Program-made: the position numbers and the translations under genes
The notes under the pieces: model-generated
Told to the model about the DNA's origin: nothing
The model's input: only the letters and a program-made list of their open reading frames with translations
Database searches by the model: none
Part shown: positions 63,329 through 64,000 of the stretch, piece after piece
Layout of the letters: every line of letters starts with the position of its first letter
Numbering within the stretch: the first letter of the stretch is position 1
Assembly (NCBI GenBank): GCA_008011715.2
Contig: CP136508.1
Location: forward strand, 1,798,001-1,862,000
Direction of reading: 5' to 3'
Origin: [Empedobacter] haloabium
GTDB lineage: Bacteria > Pseudomonadota > Gammaproteobacteria > Burkholderiales > Burkholderiaceae_D
DNA length: 64,000 bases

Positions 63329-63486
63329 TGCACGCTCCTTGTCTCGAATGATGTTTTCGCTGCGCAGCCGACGCTGCTGCATCAACGGTTTCAGGATAAG
63401 AAAAGGGTATAAACCGTTCTGTTCGCCATCGCACCCAGTAACGGTTTGTTACCCTTTTGTCGCGCTTCGGCTCGCTTCGGTGCGCT

Positions 63487-64000
63487 TCATTTGCCTTTCA
63501 CCTGCTCGGCGGTCGGCCGCTTCGAGGCCGGCAATTGCTTGCCCGGCGGCGGTGCCGAGGGCTTTGCTGTCGACTGCGCCAGCAGCTTGGCGCAGTCCAC
63601 GCCGCCGCCACCGCCGTGGATCAGCGGAATCACGGCGGCCACCGGCGCCGCCAGCGTGGCCAGCGCGATGGCGCCGCCAGCACGCATCGCCAGCACGCCC
63701 TTGTCGATGGCAACGTCGGGCTGCTTGAAGCTGCCGCGCACGTAGATCGGCGAACGCAGCGAGACGATGCGCAGGCCCTTGCTGTCCGGCTTCAGGGTCA
63801 GGTCCATCTTCTCGTCCGCCAGGCTGACGGCGCCATTGATGTGCAGGGTGGCGTCGGTCGTGTCGACGATGAACGAGCGCGTCTGCGCCACGCCGTTCGT
63901 CACGGCGAAGTCGCCGGCCAGGCAGTTCATCTGCACCGGCTTGTCGCCCACCAGCTTCGTCACGACGATGCTGCCCACGTTCAGGCCCATCTGCTCCAGC
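63487..64000 (-). CDS. AsmA-family protein, C-terminal part
   Basis: The C-terminal 170 or so residues of an AsmA-like protein that runs out of the window. GLNVGSIVVTKLVGDKPVQM, FAVTNGVAQTRSFIVDTTDA, GLRIVSLRSPIYVRGSFKQP and the tail VDCAKLLAQSTAKPSAPPPG are typical of the repeated C-terminal domain. AsmA-like proteins span the envelope and are linked to phospholipid transport to the outer membrane. The N-terminal membrane anchor lies beyond 64000. Confidence 0.9.
   Translation of the reverse strand, partial: LEQMGLNVGSIVVTKLVGDKPVQMNCLAGDFAVTNGVAQTRSFIVDTTDATLHINGAVSLADEKMDLTLKPDSKGLRIVSLRSPIYVRGSFKQPDVAIDKGVLAMRAGGAIALATLAAPVAAVIPLIHGGGGGVDCAKLLAQSTAKPSAPPPGKQLPASKRPTAEQVKGK

Overview
The window looks like a chromosomal segment of a high-GC betaproteobacterium of the Oxalobacteraceae, most like Massilia, Duganella or Pseudoduganella. 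This rests on family content: a Gram-negative porin, a PEP-CTERM exosortase substrate, DUF3617 and glycine-zipper lipoproteins, several GGDEF/EAL proteins, and a short dyad repeat (GGGTCTGTCCCC...GGGGACTGACCC) scattered between genes. No rRNA, CRISPR array or replication origin was seen. The genus is an inference.

Layout. 1-4421: the end of a NarL-type sensor kinase with its response regulator, then an HDOD gene abutting a PAS-GGDEF-EAL gene. 4459-5250: tRNA-Ser(UGA) followed by an inverted copy of its own 3' end, several strong hairpins and a degenerate direct repeat. 5423-6360: an HxlR regulator divergent from a SnoaL-like gene. 6638-8075: a compact type VI secretion cassette (Hcp, Rap1a-like immunity, Tae4 amidase). 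8296-15238: a membrane protein, a flavin monooxygenase, three small unknown genes, a second PAS-GGDEF-EAL protein and a GntP-type permease. 15531-35521: the polymorphic-toxin locus, with a truncated rhs copy, a CdiI-like immunity gene and a 5563-residue RHS protein. 35734-43549: a GH35 beta-galactosidase, a PEP-mutase-family enzyme, an Ada-AlkA fusion with an eroded glycosylase domain, a PEP-CTERM protein and an MgtC/DUF4010 protein. 44454-45914: an IS110/IS1111-type insertion sequence. 46186-58362: a CDF transporter, a possible SOS-controlled small gene, a PAP2 / diacylglycerol-kinase / metallophosphoesterase operon, a phospholipase D lipoprotein with a Gcr-type membrane protein, a CoA-transferase, a porin and a class IV aminotransferase. 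58471-64000: a cluster of small envelope and stress genes (DUF3617, OmpA/glycine-zipper, lmo0937-type, BON, AsmA) with a Crp/Fnr regulator and an RraB-like protein.

The most unusual system is the RHS locus. The giant protein has two YD-repeat shells separated by about 1550 residues made of eight DUF4214-like units. A LysM-like module, a hydrophobic stretch and a C-terminal RNase A-like (CdiA-CT type) toxin follow. The stop codon of the toxin gene overlaps the start of the immunity gene. A toxin-less copy of the second YD shell plus LysM lies just downstream. Together with the Hcp-Tae4 cassette, this gives the strain at least two interbacterial-competition modules within 30 kb.
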